Source: Maribacter spongiicola | GTDB lineage: Bacteria > Bacteroidota > Bacteroidia > Flavobacteriales > Flavobacteriaceae | Assembly: GCF_004364165.1 (NCBI RefSeq) | Contig: NZ_SOAY01000013.1 | Coordinates: 1-64,000, forward strand | Direction of reading: 5' to 3' | DNA: 64,000 nt | Shown: piece by piece, positions 52,522-60,337 of the stretch | Position numbering within the stretch: the stretch's first letter is position 1 | How the letters are laid out: every line of letters starts with the position of its first letter | Position numbers and translations under genes: made by a program | Notes under the pieces: model-generated | The model's input: only the letters and a program-made list of their open reading frames with translations | Databases searched by the model: none | Told to the model about the DNA's origin: nothing

Positions 52522-52778
52522 GCTTTAGAAAATTTGTTCGTGTAAAACTAAAAAAATAAAAGCTGAACCACTGATTTTCAGAGCTCAATTAGTGCCATTT
52601 CTCGTCGAAATACGAATTCAATCAAAGAATCATGGAAAATGAAATATTTTCGCAGGCACTTTATTCCTTTTAATACACATTATAAAGAAATAACGCATTT
52701 TAAATACATTATTGTTATTTTGTGGATAATATTTTAAGATATTATTAAAAATATAGTTCATTTTTTAAGCCTATATTT
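52522..52778. other. AT-rich intergenic region, no gene seen
   Basis: This interval between pckA and the glycerate kinase gene contains long A and T runs. I find no open frame, palindrome or strong promoter match. It should contain the pckA promoter. Confidence 0.6.
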
Positions 52779-53906
52779 TCATTTTACACTAAAATAATCA
52801 GCTGTTTTTGCAGCTAAAAGAAACGCTGCGTGCTTCATATTATATTCAAGATCTTTACTGTTATCTTGAATTTCAAAAACATCAAAAACACCAATTTCTT
52901 TTAGCTGATTCTTTGATATTTCTAGCATTCCACAAATGGCAATTACCGGAATTCCATATTCCTTACCCAATACTATAACACCTTGCAATAATTTACTATT
53001 TAAATTTTGCTCATCAATTTTACCTTCACCGGTTATAATATAATCGAAATTCTCCTCGTCCAATATTTTCCTTAAACCAGATAATTCTAAAATAAAGTCC
53101 ATAGCACCTAAGAACTCAGCGTTTAAAAAAGTTTTAAGACCGAAAGCGGCACCTCCTGCAGCACCCGCACCGGGTACATTATTTAGATATACATTATAAG
53201 TATCTGAAACCACCTTATTTAATCGTATCAAACCCTTATTCAATTCTGCTATGGCATTATCTGTAGCGCCCTTGTATTTTGCATACACATAAGCTGCTCC
53301 ATTTTTACCGAAAAGCGGATTTACCACATCATGAACCGTATAAAACTTTACCTGCTTTACTTTTTTAGATACGCGTGAATCGTCAATCGACCTAATTAAT
53401 TGAAGACTTGAGCCAATAGGAGGTAGTACTACTCCATTTGAATTTAAAAAATCATAACCTAAAGCACTTGCGATACCTATACCACCATCATTGGTAGCAC
53501 TTGCACCAAGCCCAATATAAATATGTTTTACACCTTTTTCAATAGCATCTTTAATCTCAATACCGGTGCCATAAGTCGAGGTTAACATAGGGTTACGCTC
53601 ATCGTAAGGCAATAATTCAAGCCCGGAAGCATTGGCCAACTCAATATAAGCGGAATTTTCTTCTTTATTGTATAAATAATAAGACCGTATGGGTTCCCTT
53701 AAAGGATTTTCGCTAATTACCTCAACCGATATACAAGGTTTATAACCAGCAATAACTTTTAAGAAACCTTCACCACCATCTGTTGCTTTAATAAAGCGCG
53801 ATGTAAAAGGCACACCCGATTTCTTCATACCTTCAATAAAGGCATTAGTAAATGATTCACTTGTTAAAGAACCATCGAATTTATCCGGAATAAGTAATAG
53901 CTTCAT
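52779..53906 (-). CDS. Glycerate kinase
   Basis: This 375-residue kinase belongs to the GlxK/GarK family (glycerate 2-kinase type). The N-terminus LLIPDKFDGSLTSESFTNAF, the glycine-rich YIGLGASATNDGGIGIASALGYDF, PGAGAAGGAAFGL, and DYIITGEGKIDEQNLNSKL are all family hallmarks. It makes phosphoglycerate from glycerate and feeds lower glycolysis. Its start codon directly follows the stop of the anion transporter gene, so uptake and phosphorylation of glycerate or a related acid by this pair is likely (inference). PckA nearby acts in the same part of metabolism. Confidence 0.94.
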   Translation of the reverse strand: MKLLLIPDKFDGSLTSESFTNAFIEGMKKSGVPFTSRFIKATDGGEGFLKVIAGYKPCISVEVISENPLREPIRSYYLYNKEENSAYIELANASGLELLPYDERNPMLTSTYGTGIEIKDAIEKGVKHIYIGLGASATNDGGIGIASALGYDFLNSNGVVLPPIGSSLQLIRSIDDSRVSKKVKQVKFYTVHDVVNPLFGKNGAAYVYAKYKGATDNAIAELNKGLIRLNKVVSDTYNVYLNNVPGAGAAGGAAFGLKTFLNAEFLGAMDFILELSGLRKILDEENFDYIITGEGKIDEQNLNSKLLQGVIVLGKEYGIPVIAICGMLEISKNQLKEIGVFDVFEIQDNSKDLEYNMKHAAFLLAAKTADYFSVK

Positions 53907-55373
53907 TTATTTGAATTTGTAGGGGAAACTATTTATTGAAATATCCCATAACTCTGGGAGAACAAAATATACGAAAAAGGTCAATATAATGATAGAAATA
54001 ATATTCATAAAGAAGCCTTTACTTACCATATCTGGAATTCTCAGGTAGCCAGAACCAAAAACTACAGCATTTGGTGGCGTAGCTACAGGCAACATAAAAG
54101 CACATGACGCCGCAACCGCAGCCCCGACCATTAATACAAATGGGTGTACATCTATGGTTAGTGCCATGGGTGCTAAAACAGGCAATAACATTGCTGTTGT
54201 TGCCAAATTTGAGGTTATTTCGGTTAAGAAGTTTACTGCAGCTATCAATACTAATATCAAAACAATTATAGGCAAACCAGCTAATGTAGTCATTTGACCA
54301 CCGATCCAAACTGCCAAACCGCTATCTTCAAATCCTTTTGCTAAAGCCATACCACCACCGAACAAGAGAATAATTCCCCAAGGCATTTTTACCGCTTCTT
54401 CCCAGTTTATAATTTGCCCCCCTTTTTTCTTTGAAGGAATCAAGAACAATACAATCGCAAAAAATATAGCTATAATGGTATCATCTAAACCGGGTAATAA
54501 TTTTTGTAAAAGAAACGAACGCGTGATCCAACAGAATGCCGTTAATGCGAAAACAAATGCTACTACTTTCTCTTCATATGATATTTTACCAAGGTTAGAC
54601 AATAGCCGTTGTATTTCTTGTTTTCCTCCCGGGAAGGATTTCTGCTTAAACTGAAAGGCATATTTGGTCAAGTATTTCCAACATATAAAAATTAAAATGA
54701 TAGATATAGGCAACCCGAACGCGAACCATTGTATAAAGGTGATTTCATAACCATAGGTATCGAGTACTACACCGGCTAAAACCAAATTTGGCGGAGTACC
54801 TATTAATGTCGCCACACCGCCAATAGAAGCACTATAGGCTATTGCTAACATTAACGCTTTACCAAAAGTCTGGTTTTCATCTTCTACCGTGTCAGGATTA
54901 TCTTCTAATTGTTTAATTATCGCCAAGCCAATGGGCAGCATCATTACGGCAGTTGCCGTATTAGATATCCACATCGATAAAAATGCAGTTGCCATCATAA
55001 AGCCCAGAATTATCTTTCGAACATCTGACCCAATTAAATTGATAATATTCAACGCTATTCTTCTATGTAGGTTCCATTTTTCTATGGCAATGGCAATAAT
55101 AAAACCGCCCATATATAGAAACACGTATTTGTGACCAAATGAGCCAGAGGTTGATGATAAATCTAACCCACCAGATAGGGGAAACAGCACTAATGGCAAT
55201 AAAGCTGTTACTGCAATAGGTATCGCTTCGGTGATCCACCAAATGGCGATCCAAGCTGTAGAAGCTAATACTGCATTGGCTTGCTCTGATAGTCCGACAG
55301 GATGAAAAAAGAAAAGAATTAGTATAAATGAAAGCGGACCCAAGACTAGTCCTAATAATTTAGTCTTACTCAT
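53907..55373 (-). CDS. DASS/SLC13-family anion:sodium symporter
   Basis: This 488-residue membrane protein has about 11 or more helices and the two SNT motifs of the divalent-anion symporters: WISNTATAVMMLPIG (about residue 134) and EITSNLATTAMLLPV (about residue 390). The hairpin GTPPN is also present. The family takes up dicarboxylates, citrate or similar acids with sodium. The adjoining glycerate kinase, with no gap, suggests that this copy imports glycerate or a glycerate-yielding acid, but known family substrates are mainly dicarboxylates, so this is open. Confidence 0.93.
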   Translation of the reverse strand: MSKTKLLGLVLGPLSFILILFFFHPVGLSEQANAVLASTAWIAIWWITEAIPIAVTALLPLVLFPLSGGLDLSSTSGSFGHKYVFLYMGGFIIAIAIEKWNLHRRIALNIINLIGSDVRKIILGFMMATAFLSMWISNTATAVMMLPIGLAIIKQLEDNPDTVEDENQTFGKALMLAIAYSASIGGVATLIGTPPNLVLAGVVLDTYGYEITFIQWFAFGLPISIILIFICWKYLTKYAFQFKQKSFPGGKQEIQRLLSNLGKISYEEKVVAFVFALTAFCWITRSFLLQKLLPGLDDTIIAIFFAIVLFLIPSKKKGGQIINWEEAVKMPWGIILLFGGGMALAKGFEDSGLAVWIGGQMTTLAGLPIIVLILVLIAAVNFLTEITSNLATTAMLLPVLAPMALTIDVHPFVLMVGAAVAASCAFMLPVATPPNAVVFGSGYLRIPDMVSKGFFMNIISIIILTFFVYFVLPELWDISINSFPYKFK

Positions 55374-55405
55374 AAATTTTCCATTATAGCATGAAAATAC
55401 GCTAT

Positions 55406-55798
55406 TTAATTCTCAATTTTAGATTTCATAATATCGAAGCCCATCATTGCCCAAGCTACAATTAAAAATAAACCACCGATAGGGGTAACAATACCTAATA
55501 CCTTAAAGTCGAATGCTACCAAAGAATTCAATGCCAATAGGTAAATGGAAAAAGAAAATAACACTACACCAAGTACTGTACAGATATAAATCGCTTTTTT
55601 AGATTTCAACAAGCCTGTAGGCAATAACCCAAGTGCAAATAGAAAAAACGCATGGTACATTTGGTACCGTACTCCCGTTTCAAAAGTAGCTACTGCTTGT
55701 AGATCCACTAAATTTTTTAACCCGTGCGCACCAAACGCACCTAGCACTACCGCCAGCATTCCAAGCAGGCACGCTGTACCTAAAATTGTTTTTTTCAT
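55406..55798 (-). CDS. DUF423 small membrane protein
   Basis: This protein of about 130 residues has four helices and matches the DUF423/YgdD family: LGAFGAHGLKNLVD, GVRYQMYHAFFLFALGLLP, GVVLFSFSIYLLAL, and VTPIGGLFLIVAWAMMGFD. The longer open frame starts at 55864, but the 22 extra residues are polar and the family begins with a helix at MKKTILGTACLLG; hence the start at 55798. Its function is unknown. It is divergent from the saccharopine-dehydrogenase-like gene. Confidence 0.9.
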   Translation of the reverse strand: MKKTILGTACLLGMLAVVLGAFGAHGLKNLVDLQAVATFETGVRYQMYHAFFLFALGLLPTGLLKSKKAIYICTVLGVVLFSFSIYLLALNSLVAFDFKVLGIVTPIGGLFLIVAWAMMGFDIMKSKIEN

Positions 55799-55879
55799 AA
55801 CTTTTTCTATAACTTTCTTTATAAATGTAACAATTTGATACCTTAGTAAATCGTTAGTAATCAAAAATACTGAAATCGT

Positions 55880-57253
55880 ATGATGCGAAAAATTCTTGTA
55901 ATAGGCGCAGGTAAATCAACCTCTTATTTATTAGATTACTTTTTAGGTAAATCTGAAACCGAAAATTTAGAAATCACCATTGGTGATATCAACCCTGCCG
56001 CAATTGCACCTTCTATTGCAAATCATAAACATTGCAATGTTATAAAACTCGATATTTTTGAGGAAACGGCAAGGCAAAAGGCTATTGAAAACTCAGACAT
56101 TGTTATTTCTATGCTTCCTGCCCGTTTTCATATAAAGGTTGCAGAAGATTGTGTTCGCCTTAAAAAGCATTTGGTTACAGCCTCATATATAAGTCCAGAA
56201 TTACTGGCTCTTGATAAAGAAGTCAAAGAAGCGGGTCTCGTATTCATGAATGAAATAGGATTAGATCCTGGTGTAGACCACATGAGTGCTATGCAGGTGA
56301 TTAATCGTATTCGTGATAAAGGTGGTAAAATAATTTTGTTCGAATCTTTTTGTGGCGGACTCGTTGCCCCTGAATATGACAACAATCTTTGGAACTATAA
56401 GTTTACCTGGAACCCAAGAAACGTAGTGCTTGCAGGTCAAGGTGGTACTGCTAAATTTATACAAGAAGGCACTTATAAATACATACCTTACCATCGCTTG
56501 TTTAGACGTACCGAATTCTTTGAAATTGAAGGATATGGTCGTTTTGAAGGATATGCCAATCGCGATTCTTTAAACTACAGAGAAGCCTATAAATTACAAG
56601 ATGCTTTAACCATATACAGAGGCACCATGCGTCGTGTAGGATTTTCGAAAGCATGGAATATGTTTATTCAATTAGGTGCTACCGACGATACTTATGTGAT
56701 CGAAAATTCTGAAAAAATGAGTTATCGTGAATTCATTAATCTATTTCTTCCGTATTCACCTACAGATTCTGTTGAATTGAAACTTAGGCATTACCTGAAA
56801 TTAGATCAAGATGATATCCGTTGGGATAAATTATTGGAGCTGAATATTTTTGATAATACCAAACTGATAGGTATACCGAATGCCACACCGGCACAAGCGC
56901 TTCAAAAAATTCTAGAAGACAGCTGGACGCTTAAAGCCGAAGAGAAAGATATGATCGTTATGTATCATAAATTCGGTTACGAATTAAACGGCGAAAAGAA
57001 ACAAATAGATTCTAAACTAGTAGTTACAGGCGAAAACCAAACGTTTACGGCAATGGCAAAAACTGTAGGTTTACCCGTAGCCATGGCCGCTCTAAAAATA
57101 TTGAACGGCGATATTACGACCCCAGGTGTACAAATCCCTATTACCAAAGAAGTGTACGAACCTATTTTAAAGGAACTTGAAGATTACGGAGTCAATTTTA
57201 AAGAATACGAAATACCGTATTTAGGCTATAATCCGAATTCTGTAGTTAACTAG
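55880..57253 (+). CDS. Saccharopine dehydrogenase-like protein
   Basis: This 457-residue protein has a Rossmann fold at the N-terminus (ILVIGAGKSTSYLLDYFL) followed by the saccharopine dehydrogenase C-terminal domain (FMNEIGLDPGVDHMSAMQVI, ESFCGGLVAPEYDNNLWNY, YKFTWNPRNVVLAGQGGTA). It resembles the glutamate-forming type that links lysine and glutamate through saccharopine, in either degradation or synthesis. An Lrp-type regulator follows after about 150 bases. Alanine dehydrogenase is also close, which suggests an amino-acid catabolism neighbourhood (inference). Confidence 0.9.
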   Translation: MMRKILVIGAGKSTSYLLDYFLGKSETENLEITIGDINPAAIAPSIANHKHCNVIKLDIFEETARQKAIENSDIVISMLPARFHIKVAEDCVRLKKHLVTASYISPELLALDKEVKEAGLVFMNEIGLDPGVDHMSAMQVINRIRDKGGKIILFESFCGGLVAPEYDNNLWNYKFTWNPRNVVLAGQGGTAKFIQEGTYKYIPYHRLFRRTEFFEIEGYGRFEGYANRDSLNYREAYKLQDALTIYRGTMRRVGFSKAWNMFIQLGATDDTYVIENSEKMSYREFINLFLPYSPTDSVELKLRHYLKLDQDDIRWDKLLELNIFDNTKLIGIPNATPAQALQKILEDSWTLKAEEKDMIVMYHKFGYELNGEKKQIDSKLVVTGENQTFTAMAKTVGLPVAMAALKILNGDITTPGVQIPITKEVYEPILKELEDYGVNFKEYEIPYLGYNPNSVVN

Positions 57254-57296
57254 CGCTTTTTAACTATCATATTGAAACCAAATAAGTACATTTATG

Positions 57297-57390
57297 TTTT
57301 AAACCCTCATTGAGGGCTTAATTCTTCGAGGTTTGCCTCGAAATGATATATTGATAAACAAACCTCGTACCCTTCGGTCGAGGTTATTGA
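57297..57390. repeat. Cluster of short inverted repeats upstream of lrp
   Basis: Three hairpins lie in a row: CCCTCATTGAGGG, TCGAGGTTTGCCTCGA, and ACCTCG with CGAGGT around TACCCTTCGGT. The first may end the upstream transcript. The others look like REP-type intergenic repeats. The lrp promoter should lie in or near this cluster. Confidence 0.6.
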
Positions 57391-57401
57391 TTTGATAAAA
57401 C

Positions 57402-57872
57402 ATGAAAACACCGACTTCTTTGGCTAAAATTGATGGTATAGATAAAAAAATTTTGCGCTTTTTAATGGAAGACGCCCGTAAACCGGTACTTGAAATTGCA
57501 AGAAGTATTGGAATATCTGGCGCAGCCATACATCAACGCTTAAGAAAACTAGAAGCAACGGGGCTACTATCTGGCTCTAAGTTTATTGTCAATCCTAAAT
57601 CATTAGGGTATACCACCATGGCATATATTGGCATTTACCTAGACAAAGCTATGAGCAACCCAATGGCAGTAAAACAACTAGAGAAAATACCGGAAGTATT
57701 AGAATGCCACTATACCACCGGCAACTGGTCTATTCTAATAAAAGTATTATGTAGAGATAATGAACACTTAATGCAGGTCTTAAATAAAGAAATACAAGCT
57801 ATAGAAGGGGTATCAAGAACAGAAACCTTTATATCATTAGCACAACAAATTGATAGACAAATAAGTATATAA
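57402..57872 (+). CDS. Lrp/AsnC-family transcriptional regulator
   Basis: This 156-residue regulator has an N-terminal helix-turn-helix (KIDGIDKKILRFLMEDARKP, IARSIGISGAAIHQRLRKLE). A C-terminal ligand-binding RAM domain follows (YIGIYLDKA, VLECHYTTGNWSILIKVLC). Such proteins form octamers or dimers and sense amino acids. Its position after the saccharopine-dehydrogenase-like gene suggests that gene as a target, perhaps also ald at 59855. It ends 1-2 bases before a strong terminator. Confidence 0.94.
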   Translation: MKTPTSLAKIDGIDKKILRFLMEDARKPVLEIARSIGISGAAIHQRLRKLEATGLLSGSKFIVNPKSLGYTTMAYIGIYLDKAMSNPMAVKQLEKIPEVLECHYTTGNWSILIKVLCRDNEHLMQVLNKEIQAIEGVSRTETFISLAQQIDRQISI

Positions 57873-57903
57873 AAAAACCTTCCCAATTGGGAAGGTTTTT
57901 TTT
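57871..57903. terminator. Bidirectional terminator between lrp and peptidase gene
   Basis: AAAAAAACCTTCCC and GGGAAGGTTTTTTT form a perfect stem around AATT. A and T runs on either side serve both converging genes. Confidence 0.94.
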
Positions 57904-57922
57904 ATTCGATACTAATAGCAGT

Positions 57923-58618
57923 TTAATCTCTACCACCAAAAACTTGAAGTCCCCAGTATACTAAAGTTGCTAAAGAACCTATTGCAGCGACTAAGTACGT
58001 ACGTGCAGCCCATTTCAATGCATCTTCAGAACCTTTATACTCTTCTGGTGTAACTACATTTTTATTTTTTAACCATGCCAATGCTCTATTACTAGCATCA
58101 TATTCAACTGGTAAGGTTATAAAACTGAACAAGGTTGCCATACCCATCATCACTAAACCAGCAACAGCTACCCAATAACCTAAGCCTAAACCTGCAGCGG
58201 CACCTAAAGCCAAACCTCCAAAGACTACCCATTGCGCCATCCCAGATGTCACACTAACTATAGGCACTAATTTTGAACGCATACCCAGCCACTCATATGC
58301 TTGCGCATGTTGTACGGCATGACCAACTTCGTGTGCAGAAACTGCCGCGGCAGCTGCATTTCTTTGATTATAAACTCCCTCGCTTAAATTCACTGTTTTA
58401 TTAGCAGGATTGTAATGATCCGTAAGCATACCAGGTGTAGAAACTACTTTTACATCTTTAATACCATGATCTGCCAACATTTTTTCAGCAATCTCGGCTC
58501 CACTCATTCCGTTTTGCAAATGAACTTTTGAATAGAACTTAAACTTACTCTTTAACTTACTACTTACTAACCAGCTGACTAGAGCTATTGCTCCAATCAG
58601 TATATAATATCCCATCAT
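57923..58618 (-). CDS. YugP-type membrane zinc metallopeptidase
   Basis: This 231-residue membrane protein has an N-terminal helix (YYILIGAIALVSWLVS), the zinc motif HEVGHAVQHA (HExxH form) at about residues 96-105, and two further helix hairpins. FITLPVEYDASNRALAWL is the family signature. It is the DUF2207-unrelated neutral zinc metallopeptidase known as YugP. The substrate is unknown, probably membrane or envelope proteins. It is transcribed alone and ends at the shared terminator with lrp. Confidence 0.92.
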   Translation of the reverse strand: MMGYYILIGAIALVSWLVSSKLKSKFKFYSKVHLQNGMSGAEIAEKMLADHGIKDVKVVSTPGMLTDHYNPANKTVNLSEGVYNQRNAAAAAVSAHEVGHAVQHAQAYEWLGMRSKLVPIVSVTSGMAQWVVFGGLALGAAAGLGLGYWVAVAGLVMMGMATLFSFITLPVEYDASNRALAWLKNKNVVTPEEYKGSEDALKWAARTYLVAAIGSLATLVYWGLQVFGGRD

Positions 58619-58692
58619 AACTTTTCAATTTTTAAATCAATTAAATATACTAAAGATTCCCACTTATTTTAAGAATCTAGATATCTAAAAGC

Positions 58693-58729
58693 AAAAACCC
58701 CGCCAAATTCCTTTCGGATATGGCGAGGC
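58693..58729 (-). terminator. Terminator after ald
   Basis: On the minus strand, TGCCTCGCCA pairs with TGGCGGGG across a 13-base loop, with one mismatch, and a T run follows. It lies 26 bases beyond the ald stop. Confidence 0.75.
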
Positions 58730-58754
58730 ATACTTTACTGACAAAATGTACAAC

Positions 58755-59855
58755 CTAAGCAACTATCTCTTCCCAACCAAAGGCTTCAATAATTTCTTGA
58801 TATACTACATTTCCTTCTACTATATTTAATCCTTTCTTTAAAGATGCATCTTTTTCACATGCTGCTTCCCAACCTAAATTTGCCAATTTTAATGCATACG
58901 GCAAAGTTACATTGGTCAAAGCCATTGTAGACGTATAAGGCACTGCACCCGGCATATTTGCTACCGAATAATGAACCACGTCATCTATAATATAAATAGG
59001 ATCTTCATGCGTGGTAGGTCTGGTTGTTTCTACACATCCGCCTTGATCTACGGCAACATCAACGATTACGGTACCAGGTCTCATTTCTTTTAACATGTCT
59101 CTAGTAATCAAATTCGGAGCTTTAGCTCCTTTCAATAAAACTCCGCCAATAATTAGATCATGTGTTTTTATAAGTCTTCGAATATTAAATTCGTTTGAAA
59201 ATTCTGTTACCACATGTGGCGGCATTACATCGTTAGCATAACGTAGACGTTTCATGTTTACATCTAGTATTGTTACATGAGCACCTAAACCTGCTGCCAT
59301 TTTAGCAGCCTGTATACCCACTACACCAGCACCTAAGACTAAAACCTTACCTGGAGCTACACCTGGCACGCCACCTAATAATACACCACGACCTTTTACA
59401 GGTTTCTCTAAATATTTAGCACCCTGCTGAATTGCCATTCTACCAGCTACTTCAGACATTGGCGTTAATAAAGGCAAAGTACCTTCTTCATCTTCTACGG
59501 TTTCATAAGCGATACAAACCGCTTTTTGTTTGATCATTGCCTTAGTTAAAGCTTCGCTTGATGCAAAGTGGAAATAAGTAAAAAGTATCTGACCTTCTTG
59601 AATTAAATTATATTCTTCTTCAATAGGCTCTTTTACTTTTACGATCATTTCGCTCATGGCATATACCTGACCAATAGTATCTAGAATTATAGCACCTGCT
59701 TGTTGATAATCTTGATTGAAGAAACCACTTCCTTCACCAGCATCTGACTGGACATATACTTTGTGGTTGTTCTTTACCAATTCGAAAACCCCGCCAGGTG
59801 TCATACCTACCCTGCTTTCATTGTTCTTAATTTCTTTTGGAATACCAACAATCAT
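58755..59855 (-). CDS. ald: Alanine dehydrogenase
   Basis: This 366-residue NAD-dependent enzyme interconverts alanine with pyruvate and ammonia. Visible are the N-terminal IGIPKEIKNNESRVGMTPGGV-type segment with substrate-binding Arg, Lys in MIVKVKEP, YFHFASSEAL with catalytic His, the NAD fold VLVLGAGVVGIQAAKMAAGLGA, and VDVAVDQGGCVETTRPTTH. Length matches the family. Its promoter can be placed at 59880-59910. An Lrp-type regulator, the usual controller of ald genes, lies 0.9 kb away. Confidence 0.95.
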   Translation of the reverse strand: MIVGIPKEIKNNESRVGMTPGGVFELVKNNHKVYVQSDAGEGSGFFNQDYQQAGAIILDTIGQVYAMSEMIVKVKEPIEEEYNLIQEGQILFTYFHFASSEALTKAMIKQKAVCIAYETVEDEEGTLPLLTPMSEVAGRMAIQQGAKYLEKPVKGRGVLLGGVPGVAPGKVLVLGAGVVGIQAAKMAAGLGAHVTILDVNMKRLRYANDVMPPHVVTEFSNEFNIRRLIKTHDLIIGGVLLKGAKAPNLITRDMLKEMRPGTVIVDVAVDQGGCVETTRPTTHEDPIYIIDDVVHYSVANMPGAVPYTSTMALTNVTLPYALKLANLGWEAACEKDASLKKGLNIVEGNVVYQEIIEAFGWEEIVA

Positions 59856-59879
59856 GATTTATCAATTTATGTTTCACTG

Positions 59880-59910
59880 CAAAATTGAAGCTAATTATGC
59901 ATATATCAAA
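59880..59910 (-). promoter_or_regulatory. Promoter of ald (TTTG-N19-CAATTTTG)
   Basis: Read on the minus strand, TTTG at 59910-59907 is followed after exactly 19 bases by CAATTTTG at 59887-59880. The consensus is TTTG-N19-TAnnTTTG, so only one base of the -7 box deviates. It is 25 bases upstream of the ald start and is the best-spaced promoter of this class that I found. Confidence 0.6.
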
Positions 59911-59994
59911 CATAAAATCGATAAAACGTAGGGGTTGAATGGTAAAAATATGTATTTACGCATATTTACCCCTATAAATTTAGGGGGTATATTA

Positions 59995-60249
59995 TTATTT
60001 ATACTTAAATTTCATTATAATCATTAAAATTAACAGGGCAGATGTAATTCCATTTGCTAAAATAACAGGGAGACTATTGATATTAACACCATAAACCAAC
60101 CAAAGCAAGACTCCTATTAACAATACAGTATACATGGTAAGGGAAATATCTTCGACAGATTTATTTTTCCATGTTTTATATACCTGCGGTACAAATGCCG
60201 CTGTGGTCAACGTAGCTGCGACCAAACCTAAAATTTCAACACTGTCCAT
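59995..60249 (-). CDS. SemiSWEET sugar transporter
   Basis: This 84-residue protein has three helices and the bacterial SemiSWEET pattern: GLVAATLTTAAFVPQVYKTW with the PQ motif, SVEDISLTMYTVLLIG, and LWLVYGVNINSLPVILAN. Two copies assemble into a sugar pore that allows facilitated diffusion. It lies between leuS and ald and shares strand with both. The hairpin at 60279-60302 separates it from leuS. Confidence 0.92.
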   Translation of the reverse strand: MDSVEILGLVAATLTTAAFVPQVYKTWKNKSVEDISLTMYTVLLIGVLLWLVYGVNINSLPVILANGITSALLILMIIMKFKYK

Positions 60250-60278
60250 ATTTTTTATTTTACAAGTGTATAAATAAG

Positions 60279-60302
60279 AAGAGGCGATAAATATCGCCTC
60301 TT
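60279..60302. terminator. Hairpin between leuS and SemiSWEET genes
   Basis: AAGAGGCGATA and TATCGCCTCTT form a perfect 11-bp stem around AA. There is only a broken T run after it on the minus strand, so termination of leuS is probable but not certain. Confidence 0.7.
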
Positions 60303-60337
60303 AATCTATAACCTTTCTCTAAATTAAGCTCTTGTAA

